Shown: piece by piece, positions 49,781-61,182 of the stretch
Position numbering within the stretch: the stretch's first letter is position 1
Layout of the letters: every line of letters starts with the position of its first letter
Source: Kryptolebias marmoratus
Taxonomy: Eukaryota > Chordata > Actinopteri > Cyprinodontiformes > Rivulidae
Length of the DNA: 64,000 nucleotides
NCBI RefSeq assembly: GCF_001649575.2
Contig: NC_051433.1
Location: forward strand, 19,035,746 to 19,099,745
Reading direction: 5' to 3'
Position numbers and translations under genes: made by a program
The notes under the pieces: model-generated
What the model was told of the DNA's origin: nothing
Seen by the model: the letters and a program-made list of their open reading frames with translations, nothing else
Database searches by the model: none

Positions 49781-52700
49781 GTTTTTTCAGTTGTTATACT
49801 AAATTTGTACAAAGAATGACCTTTCATTTTGAACTAATTTTGAGAAAATAATTACTGTCAATGGGCTCGATTCCTACAGGAGTTGAATGGAAAGAATAAA
49901 AGCATTCTGATGAAGAACCAAGTATCTGTTTCACATGGTGCTTAGCCGCCCTCCTCCTCTTCTCTTCCAAATGAGACATGAAAGAGCAAACCTCATAATA
50001 AAATGGAATAAATCATTGCCCCAAGGTTGAATTATTGTAATTACGTGTAATTGAGTGTTTGGCGGTAAAACCATTTCCTCCTCAGATCCTGTGTGCACTT
50101 TCTGAAAATCTAAATCACTTTGTTCTTGGCCTCAGCCACCGACTGACCTTCTCCAGTTGCAGTACTTTGTAAAGGGCAGCGACATGAGACTCAATAAGAT
50201 TCAAGGGGTGGGACTTTGTGCTACGTTGTCACAACATGAGTAAGTCTCCATCAGTTCCATGTGGCTTCTGTCATCTGGTCGTCTGTTTTCTCTTGATCCC
50301 TCATTTTTGCCTATTTTTAGATTCATAAAGCCCTGGTTTGGGCCAAAAAGGGAGGTTAAGGAATGACATAAAACCACCAAACACAAATTAGTCTGTTTTA
50401 TTTCAGTGTCTCTGAGGAGGACTGTTTGTTTTGGGGCAAAAGTGTACAGGAGATATCCCTGACAACACATAATAGCTGCTATTGTTGTAAGTTGAAGCTA
50501 TGAACCAGCTGCCTCTCAGCAGTACGATTTTCACTGGCCAAATGTCACACAGGAGGACTTTCCTTTTCACTGAGGGTCAGCAACATGTACTCAAAAATTA
50601 CACGCTGTTTTTTGGTGAAAACAACAGAAGCATGTTGGATGTGACTAATGCTGCCATGATATAATCGTCTCGATGTAAAATAGATTTTGTCAGTGAACCT
50701 GCTGACCTGTGCTGACACCTGTAATTTCCTGTGTCACTCCAAATTGTTTTTTCAATGCTACAGCTGTCCGGTAAGGCTGAGACAGCTCAGGGGGGAGGGT
50801 CCAGCTCTATAAATGCTCCTATTGAGCTTCTTATTCCTCAAGGACCATTGTGTCAGTGAGAATGTAGTCATCGGTGTCAGTTGTGTCAAGTCATAATTGA
50901 AAAGCCGTGCAGAAAATGCAAGAAACTAGTCGGCGAACTTGAGCTCAGAGGGCAAGGCATGACGACTGTCTGTTACAGTGGTGACAAGCGAACATGATTC
51001 ATCCTGACCATTACATCGTGCATACCTAATACTACTCTGACATTGTTCATTTTTTACAGTTAGTGATTGAAATCTACTCTTTTAATCAAATGATTCTATT
51101 CTTACCATAAATCAGGTTGAGTGAAAACTATGACCCTAAGGATTTAAGTACAGTCCAGGTCATCAGCAACAATAAGAAAATGACTCTAATAAGATAGTGT
51201 GGGGGCAAGCCTTTTAGTCATTTTACCTGGTCTGTTTTATTTATTTTAATTTCTGCTGACGTGAACTTGTGGTAGTTGCCATGCTTTTTAATGATTTTTT
51301 TAATTTTCCTTTGTTGTTGTTGTACTTTTTCTGTTTTAATTGTGAGGTTTCATTGTAACTTCAACTTGCAAATCACCAAATGGAAAATTGGGTGGCAAGA
51401 ATGTCTTGATGGAGAACTGCCTTCTTCTTCTTTAACAAAATAAATTGTCATTTACAATATCCCATGAGTATGTTTCTGGATTTTGTCATCACACAGTTCA
51501 TATAGTGTGGTTTTAGTATGACACAAAGACATATTCAGCATTAAATGAGAGCTAGGACTTCACACAATGTTGAAACTTTGTGTATTTTACTCACTGCTGA
51601 AGCAGGGGTACTCACACTTTTAAGTGCTAAGCTGTAAGTCTTTACGCAACGACACTTTAGCATCTGAGCTGAGTTTGATTGTGTAACAGTAGCAAGAGCA
51701 CGGATTAGCTAAAACTGGTCGCTCACAGGGCTGCCACTCTTGGTGACTAGTTGGTAAACAGCATTTGCAAGGGCCTCTCTAAAATGTTTTAAAACCTACT
51801 TGGGGGAGAAGGGAGTTATTTCCTAGCGTGAGTTGTAGAGCCTTGCATTTTGTTGCTTGAATTTTGGACATTTTCAAAAAAAATTGTGTGTCAAAATTTG
51901 TTTCAAAATAGTCATAGGTGTCTCAAACCCTTTTCAATTTAGTTTCCACTTATTCTAGAGTACTGGAGCTGGATTTTGATACTTGCATGGGAGCTCTTTT
52001 ATGACAGAAAACATTTGAGGCTACTGCCCTGAATGTCCAGGTCTAAAACCACACCGATGATCAACAATAATTATTTAAAAAGTGGTTCTTAATCTGCCTA
52101 AAAGTGTGAACTGAAGCGTGTATGATGTGAGGAGGGCAACAAAATAATGCACACGGTTTGGAAGCTACAAACACAAAAATCGGCCGTGATTTTCAGAAAT
52201 GACCTGGTCGCTCACTGGTCACTTGGTTGAAAACACTCAAAATTCAATGAGGTTGCAACTGAAAATTTGCACCTTTTTTTCTCACTATTGTGAGTCTATA
52301 ACTAGTCCATTGTAGCCCAATAAAACACTTGCTTAAGGCAAGGCCATCATTAATGCTTTATGAGCTGCAAATGTTTCCCGTATCTGATTTTGTGTCATCT
52401 ACTCACAGTTTAGTACTTTGCAGACTTTATGGAATCAGTTTGCAAGCCCGTTGGCCACCAGTTCACGATCACTGGTATGGTTCAGGGTTTCTATTAAAGC
52501 CTTGAACAAAAATGCACACGGATTGACTGTTAAATGCAGAATTTTCCCACAGTGTATTTTTCTGTGTATTTGTGTGGGTAATTTAAACTTGATTAAGGCC
52601 CCTAGATCAAATTCAATCCATCATATTACAGTTACCCTCTATAGCAAAATCTTCCAACAGACACCAAACTTGATCTAAAAAGGAAAAAATTAAAAAAACT

Positions 52701-54940
52701 AAACTTTCTTAGGAAAATGTCAGGTCCAATCTCCTGCTTGAGCGACAGTTTATATCATGCAAGACATCAAATTTAGATTCGAACAAGCAGCATTACACAT
52801 GGTTCACTGAGAAGGTAATCACTGGGAAAAAAAGTAAAAAAGATAATTACATATGTTGAACTTTTCATAGATGAAGGAAAAGTTTCATTTGGATTTTAAA
52901 AGGAAAACATTTTACGAGTTATAATGAAGAAATTGTAAGTCTAACATTCATAGTTGATTTGTCAGAGGTTTCATGCACTCCTGACTTGATTACTCCAACT
53001 AAAACGTAAGTTGTGATTGGGACTGTCAGGTTGCCATTTTCTTATGATTGGCTGATGAAAGGTATAATTTAGGACTGCCAGGACAGCAACTTCAAAGGCT
53101 TCCAGTGCCACATTAGGTTGGAATGTGAAAGCTGTCCAGGCAAAAAATGATCCAATTTTCTACTGGCTTTAATTACAAAGAGGATCCCCTTTCATTGGTT
53201 GGGGCAATTGCTGTCCATTTCTGAAGACCGCTGTGGAAAGTATCAAGTCAAGCACATCCATAATGTTTAAATCATAACTGTCTTCATGTGGCCATGGCGT
53301 TATTACATTACATTTGAAATTCACATTAGCCAAAAATCAAATGGCTTTTTTGTGTGTAGAGTAAACAAAACAACACATGATAATACCATTGATGGGTGCA
53401 GTTCAAGTAAAAGGTTAATTTGCCTTCAACCTTTTCTTGTAGAAAGTTTCCGTTCTCCTCGTCGTCACCATGCCAAAAATAAAAAAGCATAAATTGTGGT
53501 TAATCACTTGAGCAGAAATCAGTGCGTGAAGCTTGTTCTAATTTGCAATGCCCTTTTTATTCTAAATAAAGTTAAGCATTTGTAACAGTGAGTACATTAT
53601 GGAAAATCCAATTTGTGATTGGAGCAACTGTATTTAACCTATAAGTGGCTCTTTGTTGGTCGAAACAGCTTTGCTCCATTCATTATATAATGATTGGTTT
53701 TCCAGAAAACTTACATGTGCATGACTTTGCATGGGATACTTATGATTCATATGCAAAACTGGACCATGATTATCATGAGGCCAGAAGAATTACCATCTAA
53801 ATAGTCTCAGTTATCCAAGCCTATTAACATAATACTGAAAAATATTGGATGATGTCAATTTCTCAAACACACAGCCACACATGCGCAGGATTATCTGCAT
53901 GTCTAATCACCATTTGTTTGACAATAAGTAGATATAATACATACTGTTTTATATGTAATTTAATTAACATGACATCATAAGGCAAAAGAAGAATTTCAAA
54001 TGATTTGAGCTCAACAGAAAATATGTCCTGGTTCTAATTTTCGTTTGGGCTCTGAAAGCACTTTTCTGTTTGTTTTGCCGATGCCAACCAAAGCAAACTG
54101 GATGACCTAATTCAACACCATGGCAATGCCTTTGTCTCTGCCAGACTGTGTCAAACCGTGTCACGAGCAGAAGAACCAAAAAACAAGAGAATGTCCTCAT
54201 ATGGTTTGGGATTTGTCCAGAGGCTTATTTATAAGCCTGCAGGGTGTGGCACGTTAGCCTCCACCTCAGGCAGCAGCCTCCTCCCATGTAATTGCTCATC
54301 ATCAGTTCAAGCTGCATGACATTCCTTCACTATGTTACAAGTGAAGAGTGCCAAAAGAGAGTTCACTATCTTCAAAGGGGACTATCTCCAAAGTGGATCA
54401 CTTCTGGCTAAAGGGATGTTGTGTGTCATTAGCTCAGGTTTTAGACTCCGCTGGTCTAATAAACAACCTAAATTCTCAAAAACAGCATTCTGAGAGAGCA
54501 AGCTGAGCAAAACACAAGTTCCTTGTTATTCAGTGAAATGCAAAGCTGTTACACAAAACAGTGTCTATCACCCCAGAACCACTTCTCAGAGCTACAATCG
54601 TTTTAGCCTGTCAGGGAAAGGATGCACCCTCAGGTCAACCAAAGATAAGGGCCTTTGATATAATTAAGCCAACGTCAAACAGCCAGTAAATGAGTCCTGT
54701 GAAGATAAAGAACCCAAGACTGACAGGTCTGATAATAGTCCAAACAAAGAGAAAGTGGAGAGTAAAGGCTTCTTTTCAGGGAGTTAAGTGGACTGCCCAG
54801 AGGACACTAGAAAACATGGCTCATCTGTCAAGGACAGTGGGAATGGATACCATCACTGACGCTTCAGCTAGGGACAGATAGGATCTAGGAATGCCAATAA
54901 GGAATTCAAAGTCTGTTGCACAATATTTCAGTTTTAAATT

Positions 54941-56145
54941 ACCTTCACTTTATCAGGAACTTCACAAATATCATTTTGTAGCTGATACATACATTAATAA
55001 ACGTAAAGACTTTAAAGCAAAAGAATGAGATACCAGAAGTTCTAGCTTGCAAAACTCAACTGGCCAGCTCTAGAAATGGTGAATCCTCAAATTCATATTA
55101 CTAAGTACAGTAAAACAATAAAGCAGAAACTATCTCCTATCACATGGCAGCAACACAATGCCTTTAGGCATGTAGACATTGTGAAAAAAACTTGCTGAAG
55201 TTCAAACCGGGCATCAGAATGGGGAACAAAGGGGATTTACATTACTTTGAATGTGGTTGTTGGTGCCAGACAGGCAGGAGTGTTTCAGAAACTGCTCATC
55301 TTCTGAGATTTTTACACACAACCAACTCTAGGATTTAAAGCAGTGGTGTCCAATCCTGATCCTCAAGGGCAGTGATTCCCAACCCTGGTCCTGGAGGGAC
55401 ACTATCCTGCATGTTTTCATTGTTTCCGTCTTCAAGTTCTGCAGAAGCCTGTTAATCACTCGCTCATACAAATCAGGTGTGTCAAAGCAGAGAAACATCT
55501 AAAACATGCAGGATAGTGACCCTCCAGGACCAGGATTGTAAACCACTGGTTTAAAGATATCCAGTGAGTCATTTGTGAATTCAAAAAAGCCTTGTTAATG
55601 TCAGAGGTCATCAGAAAATGGGCAGATTGGTTTGAGATGACAGAAAGGCAACAATAGCTCAAATAGCCACTCATTAGAAACAAAGGTCTCTGCACACACA
55701 ACACGCCCAACCTGGAAGAAGAGGGGCTACAGCAACAGAAGACCACACCAGTTGCCACTTCTATCAGCTAAGAACAGGAGACTGAAGCTAAAATTTACAC
55801 AGACTCAACAAAATTGGACAATAAAAAAAACAGAAAAACAATGCCTGGTCTGATAAGTCTGGATTCACTGGATCCCGGTGGCATTCCGTGGTCACCAGAT
55901 ATCAATCCAAACAAGCTTCTTTTGGATGTGGTAAAATGGGAGAGTCACATCATGGATGTGCAGCTGACAAATCTGCAGTAACTGTATGATGCCAATGATG
56001 TCAATATAGACCAGAATCTCCGAGGAATGTTTCCAAAATCTTGTTGAATCTATGCTGTTAAGAAATAGAGCAGTTCTGAAGGCAAAAGTGGGTCCAACCA
56101 GATACTAACAAACTGTACATAAAAATAATGGCTGGTGAATGCAAG
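54941..56145 (+). mobile_element. Tc1/mariner element with decayed, internally deleted transposase
   Basis: The left end has CACTTTATCAGGAACTTCAC and the right end ACATAAAAATAATGGCTGG, related in inverted orientation. Between them, stretches match a fish Tc1/mariner transposase: a start at MGNKGDL (about 55218), an N-terminal helix-turn-helix segment (SETAHLL), later RKATIAQI-like and SAKNRRLKL-like text, WSDKSGF with the first catalytic Asp, then a jump to SPDINP near the third catalytic residue. The middle of the catalytic domain, with the second Asp, is deleted. Stops and frameshifts are present, so it is inactive. A hAT MITE is inserted in it. Confidence 0.85.
55341..55548. mobile_element. 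hAT MITE nested in the Tc1/mariner copy, with 8-bp target duplication
   Basis: It starts CAGTGGTGTCC and ends AACCACTG, hAT-like terminal inverted repeats. The flanks are ATTTAAAG on the left and GTTTAAAG on the right, matching at 7 of 8 bases, as expected of a hAT target duplication. The bulk folds back on itself: ATCCTGCATGTTTTCA pairs with AAAACATGCAGGAT. A second left-end-like sequence, CAGTGATTCCCAACCCTGG, begins 29 bp inside. No coding capacity. Confidence 0.85.
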
Positions 56146-56146
56146 T

Positions 56147-56184
56147 ACACACACACACACATATATACACACATACATACATAT
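56147..56184 (+). repeat. (CA)n/(TA)n/(CATA)n compound microsatellite
   Basis: CA units, then TA, then CATA units, next to the right end of the Tc1/mariner copy. Confidence 0.85.
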
Positions 56185-56365
56185 TAACCCTCTGTGCTCT
56201 GAGGGCAACAACAAATACAGAACTGGATGTATGTGCAACTTGAATGGATGGCTGTAGGCCGTTTCCAGCACTTTATGTTGAACCCCAGTTTGTGCTAGTT
56301 TATTATTTTTACCCAGGCTACAGAGTCCCACACAGTGAGATTGAAAGTGACCTGCTAGCTGTTTT

Positions 56366-56480
56366 AGACCCTGTTTAGACTTGCCATAAACATAGATCCT
56401 GGCTGACTGGGTCACATATGGACACCTGTGTACAACTTTTCACACCTTGTAGTAAAATCCACTTGGAGTGATTAGATCTC
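56366..56480 (+). repeat. Fragment of a fish interspersed repeat
   Basis: AGACCCTGTTTAGACTTGCC and GGTCACATATGGACACCTG resemble the end of a common fish non-autonomous repeat. Partly mirrored text (GTTCACACCTGTAATCAGATC) lies at about 58719. Confidence 0.3.
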
Positions 56481-56924
56481 AGCTACAAAGAAAAATGTAG
56501 CCACACCACACAATAGGCTGCCAGCCGAGCAGCAAAAACAAAACATCAGTAGGTTCTGATGTCACAAACACAAACACCTGAACTTCTTTATTTAGCAAGA
56601 ACTCGGTTCAGAGTCACCTGAGTTGCACTTTTGCTGAATTAGTTCATCAACTATTGATAAATGTCAGGTTTAGGGTGTGGAGATAGACCCAAGAATGCAG
56701 ACTGGCTGCAGCAGGCAGGTGTGGTGATTTAATAAATGTATTAAGATAACTAACAAGAAAACAAAAGTTAGACTAACATTCAGGTGACCAGGAACAGAGC
56801 CAGGCATGAATAAGAAAGAATTTCATACAAACCGCAGGTACTCAGAAGAATAAGGGAAACACACGAGAATGTTTATTTTTGTCCTTATTTATTTATCTTT
56901 TTTACAAAACAGTCTTTTTATTTG

Positions 56925-57157
56925 TTGTTTCTAGAAATATTCTCATAAACACAGCATTGTTTCTAGAAGTGTTCTCATCCACACCGAAATGCAGAAAACA
57001 ACCCAAAATGTTGTAGTAACTATGCCAGGCCTGTATTTTTTCAATGAAAAGAAAAAATATCACACTCCTAAAACATCATTTCTGAGTGGACACAAGGCTG
57101 AAAAAAAAAACCTTTTACTTGTTCATAAGAACAACCTTTCTTGTGTGGACGGGGCCT
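56925..57157 (-). repeat. Decayed non-autonomous DNA transposon with a GTGTGGACGGGGCC right end
   Basis: The right terminus GTGTGGACGGGGCCT (57143-57157) is the inverse of the GGCCCCGTCCACAC end. Internally GAGTGGACACAAGG and CTCATCCACACCG fit the same type. The left boundary is uncertain. Confidence 0.5.
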
Positions 57158-57689
57158 AAGTAACAGGGAGAAGTGATGACAGAATGACAAACAACTGGGC
57201 TAACGAGGAGTTGAGGGGTGGGTGTGAGAAACAGCAGCGTCAGGGGAGCTGACGAAACACAATGGCAAGAAGCATGAAAATACTAAAACCTAAAAACTGC
57301 TCACAGGAAAACACAGAAGGCTGGTAACTAACAAGACAACTTATACAATCTGATACCAGGAACTGAAAAACAAAGAATTAAGGGAATCCAAAACAGGCCA
57401 AATTAGAGGAGCAAAACACCGCAGAAACCCCCAAAACCATGATAGATAAGCTCAATTATATAATCTAACAGATACAATATGAAAGAAATGAAAGAGCCTG
57501 AAATGATTTTTGACTTCACAGAACTTTCTGCCTCTTCCGCAGTAAAACATCCAGTGACTCATTGGCAGAACGCCAGCCATTCACAGCTTCACTGTAAGCA
57601 TTGTGTCAGCATTCAAAACAATGCTTTTCAAATTTTTTTGTTCTGTGAGAGACACAGGATGTTTTGTAGTAGTAATAAATGTAATTAAT

Positions 57690-58245
57690 TCGGGAGCGGG
57701 GCCACACCCCAGTCCACCACACCCGCCGAGCCTTTTTATATTCGGCTTACCCTTTGAGTACAGCTTGTTTTGTGCTCTCCGCCTCTCCCTCCCTTCCTTT
57801 CGTGCATTCTTCCTTTCCTCATTCCTTCCGCTCTTTTCTCTTCACACTCATCTCCTCATTTGTTCTTACGCCTCTTTACCCCACTCGTCCCTCATTATGA
57901 CTCCTTTTTCGTCACTCTCATTCAACTCAGCTCTTTTCATTTCAGGTTGTTGGTACAGATACTCCAAAGGGCTATACAGAGTAGGTCCAATCCAGATCCT
58001 ATTCCATACCATCGATTTAGTCAGATCCATTTTTAAAGCATTTTATCACTTCTTACCTCGCTCATTCTTTATCTTTTACCTCAACTCTATCAAAATTAGT
58101 TTTATTCATTTAATGGGCAGAGTATTTTGCCGACTGGGACAGTACCTTCTTTAAATAGCCACCAATCACGAGACTCCCCAGATGAGACTTGACATTCAGA
58201 TTCATTCATACTCTAATCTTTTTTTTACTTGACTCTGAATAAACT
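57690..58245 (+). other. Possible solo LTR or short promoter-to-polyA unit
   Basis: A GC-rich start (GGGAGCGGGGCCACACCCC) is followed by a TATA-like TTTTTATATT (57733-57742), a long C/T-rich stretch, and an AATAAA at 58238-58243. This layout could be an LTR, but I find no clear TG...CA ends, flanking duplication or internal retroviral-type genes. The long open frame at 57603-58154 matches nothing I know. Confidence 0.25.
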
Positions 58246-59119
58246 TGTAAACTCACTCTGCTGTGGCTCTGGTACAACTGACCACAGCTCAGCTCCAAAG
58301 AAAAACAAACATCTGAAAAAGACTCACCCATACAAGCATCCCAGTAAGCCAATCAGTTTAATCCAGACAAAATGGCATTTTTATTTTCAAAGATTCAGAC
58401 AATCAGTTCACTTAAACCTTTACAAGCAAAGAAAATTAAAAAAAATATATTCCTATCTTCAAAACATTCACACTGTTCACACTGTCTTAAATTAGTCGTC
58501 AGCTGAGCTTAATTTTAATGCTGTTCATAAAAGTTTTTGTTGAATTGTTTTTTTTTTTAAATGGGGGACATTCAGATAATCCAGACATCTGCTGCTTGTG
58601 TGGAGTTTGGTCAGTTCATTCAGCGGTCTTTTGTGTGGTCCAGAATAGTTTACATTCAGCCTATTGTCCCAGACAGTCTCTGAAGGTGATCTGATCAACG
58701 TTGTCTTCAATCTTGAGAGTGTTCACACCTGTAATCAGATCCATCTAAGTGTGGTCAGGTCAGGCAGGATGGATGTTAGAGTCAGATCTGAAGAGGGCTT
58801 TGCAGACTAACAAAACTGAATCAATCTTCTTCCTTTTTGTGTGTGAGTTGAGCTGTCAGTTTCAAAGCCTTCAATCAGTAAACATCTGATTTAGTAATGA
58901 AAAGGTATGTTGCGTGTCCACTCTTGCAGCCCCAATCCTCTCTGAAAATTAGTTTTCACAGAATGAAAGGCAATAAATACTTGCATCAAGGACGTTTTGG
59001 CAAACTGATTGACAAATCAGAAAAAGAAAGTGGGCCCTATTCCAGGCTGTGGTTGGTTTGGATGGGTAACTGCTGACCCAGATTGAGGATATTGTCTGAC
59101 AGTGAAAGGAACTGGTGGC

Positions 59120-59692
59120 AGAAATGGATGTGGTTCGCCCCGAGATACTGAAAGCTCTGAACATTTAGTGTTGTCATGGTTGACGCGCCTCTTCACTGTT
59201 GCGTGGAGGACTGTGAAGTAGCAGACCGGGTTGGTGGTCCCCAGTTTTAAAATAAGCGGCTTCAGAGTGTGTTCCAACTAGGGATCACACTTCTCAGCAT
59301 CTCCAGGAAGGTTTACTCCAGGGTGTTAGGAGGGAGGCCTGATCAGTTGATGAACCTCAGATTCAGGAGTAAAAGTGTGGTTTTCATCCTGGTCATGGAG
59401 CAGTGGACCAGATCTTTACCCTGGCAGAGTTGCTAATGGGATCGTGTCCAGTCCACATGTGTTTTGTAGGCCAGGAGAAGGCTTGAGACCAAGGTCCCCG
59501 AGGCATTCTGTGTAGGGGTTGCTGCTGGAATATGGGGTATTAAGGGCTATGGCTATCCAGTCCCTCTATAACCAAAGCAAGAGCTGTGTCCACATTCTTG
59601 GCACCAAGTTGAGCTCATTCTTGTGCAGGTTGGATTACACCAGGGCTGCCTCTTGTCTCCGATCCTGTTTGTGGTGTTAATGGACAGGATCT
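59120..59692 (+). mobile_element. LINE reverse transcriptase remnant
   Basis: Short in-order blocks in shifting frames match a fish non-LTR retrotransposon RT: RPEILKALNI, then LSWLTRLFTVAWRT, then QTGLVVPSFK, later IQSLYNQSKSCVHILGTK, then VGLHQGCLLSP followed by ILFVVLMDRI, an RT core block. Stops and frameshifts separate the blocks, so it is dead. It ends abruptly after the MDRI block; the YADD-type catalytic block is missing. It is too far from, and in the wrong order relative to, the 63.9-kb fragment to be the same insertion. Confidence 0.85.
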
Positions 59693-61182
59693 AAAAGTGC
59701 AATCTAAATAATATCTAGTTGATAACTGTTTCAATGTCGCAGCTGAATAATTATTTCAGTTAATCTAAAGAAGTTTGGAAACCATTGTTCTAAGAGATTA
59801 AAATTAACAAGATAAGTCATGGCCTTTACTCATGATGGAGTTGGTTGCTCTATAATGAATTCAGACATTGAATCAAACCCCCTTCAGACATGTCCAGAAC
59901 AAGCTTGCAAAGATGTCACTTTATACATTATAACAGTAGAAAAGTATAAGTTAGGAGACCTAAATACTATGCTCAATAATTTGCCACACATTTTATATCA
60001 TAAATGCAATCATTCTGTCATGTGTTCCTTAACCTTAGTCCCTGAAAGAAAAGCTCTCTTTCCACACTAAAGCTAAAAGAGCTTTTTTTTAGAAAAAAAA
60101 ATAGTAGTGGGTAATGCTGAAACGGCAGGAATGGAGAGACAGTGGCAGCACTCAGCTGTAGCAGTCTGGCACAACATTAACAAAGGAAATGAGCAAACCA
60201 CGCAGCAAATAACAGGGTTTTATTCAACACTCCGGGGCCCCAGAGCTTACATCTTGGTGCCAACACCAGTCACTTACAAATAAACACATTTATGAGAAAT
60301 ATTACACACAAATTACTACAGTTGCCTACAAGACAGAATTTTAGCTTTGCTTACATTGGCACAACTGAGTTTAAGATTCATTCTGAATGGGTACATTTAG
60401 ATGTAACAAACATTTACAGTTTCCAAACTTAGGAGTAAAAAAACAAATAAGCAAACAAACATTTTCTGTGCATTAAACTTTATGTTGTATTAGACCTAAA
60501 AGGTATACATTTATTAACATATTCAAAAACATTAATTTTCACAGTTGTAAAAGACGGGATTCTGGGCAGAATTTAAAAGGAATATGATTTATGGTAAAAT
60601 TTCTAATTTTATACTTGCACTTGAACTTAACGAATAACTTTGAGTTTAAAGTTTAACTCGTTTTGTGTGTTAAGTAGCAATAAAATAAAACCTTGAAGAT
60701 TTTTTTTTTACAGTTGCAAGGGAAAAATGTAATCTATCTCAAAGTACAATTAGAAATAAATTCACAACCAACATTGTATTTTTTAATCTACTTAAATGAC
60801 AAAAAAGTATACTGACCAATCCAATAATGTTGCTACTACACTATTGTACCTGTGTAATGACTATACTTATATATAAAAAAATGTTCAAAGTCAAAAAATT
60901 GCAATTAGACAATCAGCACACAATAATCAAAAAAGTATAAAAATGATCAGAGAGCTGATATCTTGAGCTCAGCATAATAGCACGTCCTATTTAAACATGA
61001 TAAGCTAGAAAACATGGAGACCATGTTGTCTCGCTGCATCGAAGTCCTGCGTACAGCCAGGTTAGGAGCCATGAACTCTAAATCTTAAACTCAACATCAG
61101 GCACTCTGAGATAAATTAAAAGTGTGTGACATTTGGATGTTTTTGGAACACGTTACAAATCATGTGCACGAGTATGACCATT

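Larger units (their letters stand above)
44246..54940. other. Intergenic DNA
   Basis: Apart from listed repeats no gene is seen. The 146-codon frame at 45113-45553 is Pro/Leu/Ser-rich text from C/T-rich DNA. Candidate regulatory blocks: 44820-44960, 48420-48560, 49980-50140, 53030-53250. A TATA-like box at 50808 with an AATAAA at 51439 could bound a short transcript. Confidence 0.45.
57158..61182. other. Intergenic DNA and likely 3' untranslated region of the Myb/SANT gene
   Basis: 57158-60200 holds the LTR-like unit and LINE remnant. 60200-61182 is AT-rich DNA directly downstream of the Myb/SANT stop codon and is probably its 3' UTR at least in part; on the minus strand AATAAA occurs at 60509-60514 and near 60222-60227, but the true end cannot be fixed. 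Confidence 0.45.

Noticed and set aside
57603..58154. 183-codon frame, the longest in the window
   Set aside because: Phe/Leu/Ser-rich text from a pyrimidine-rich tract. It could be a transmembrane-like artefact; no family resemblance.
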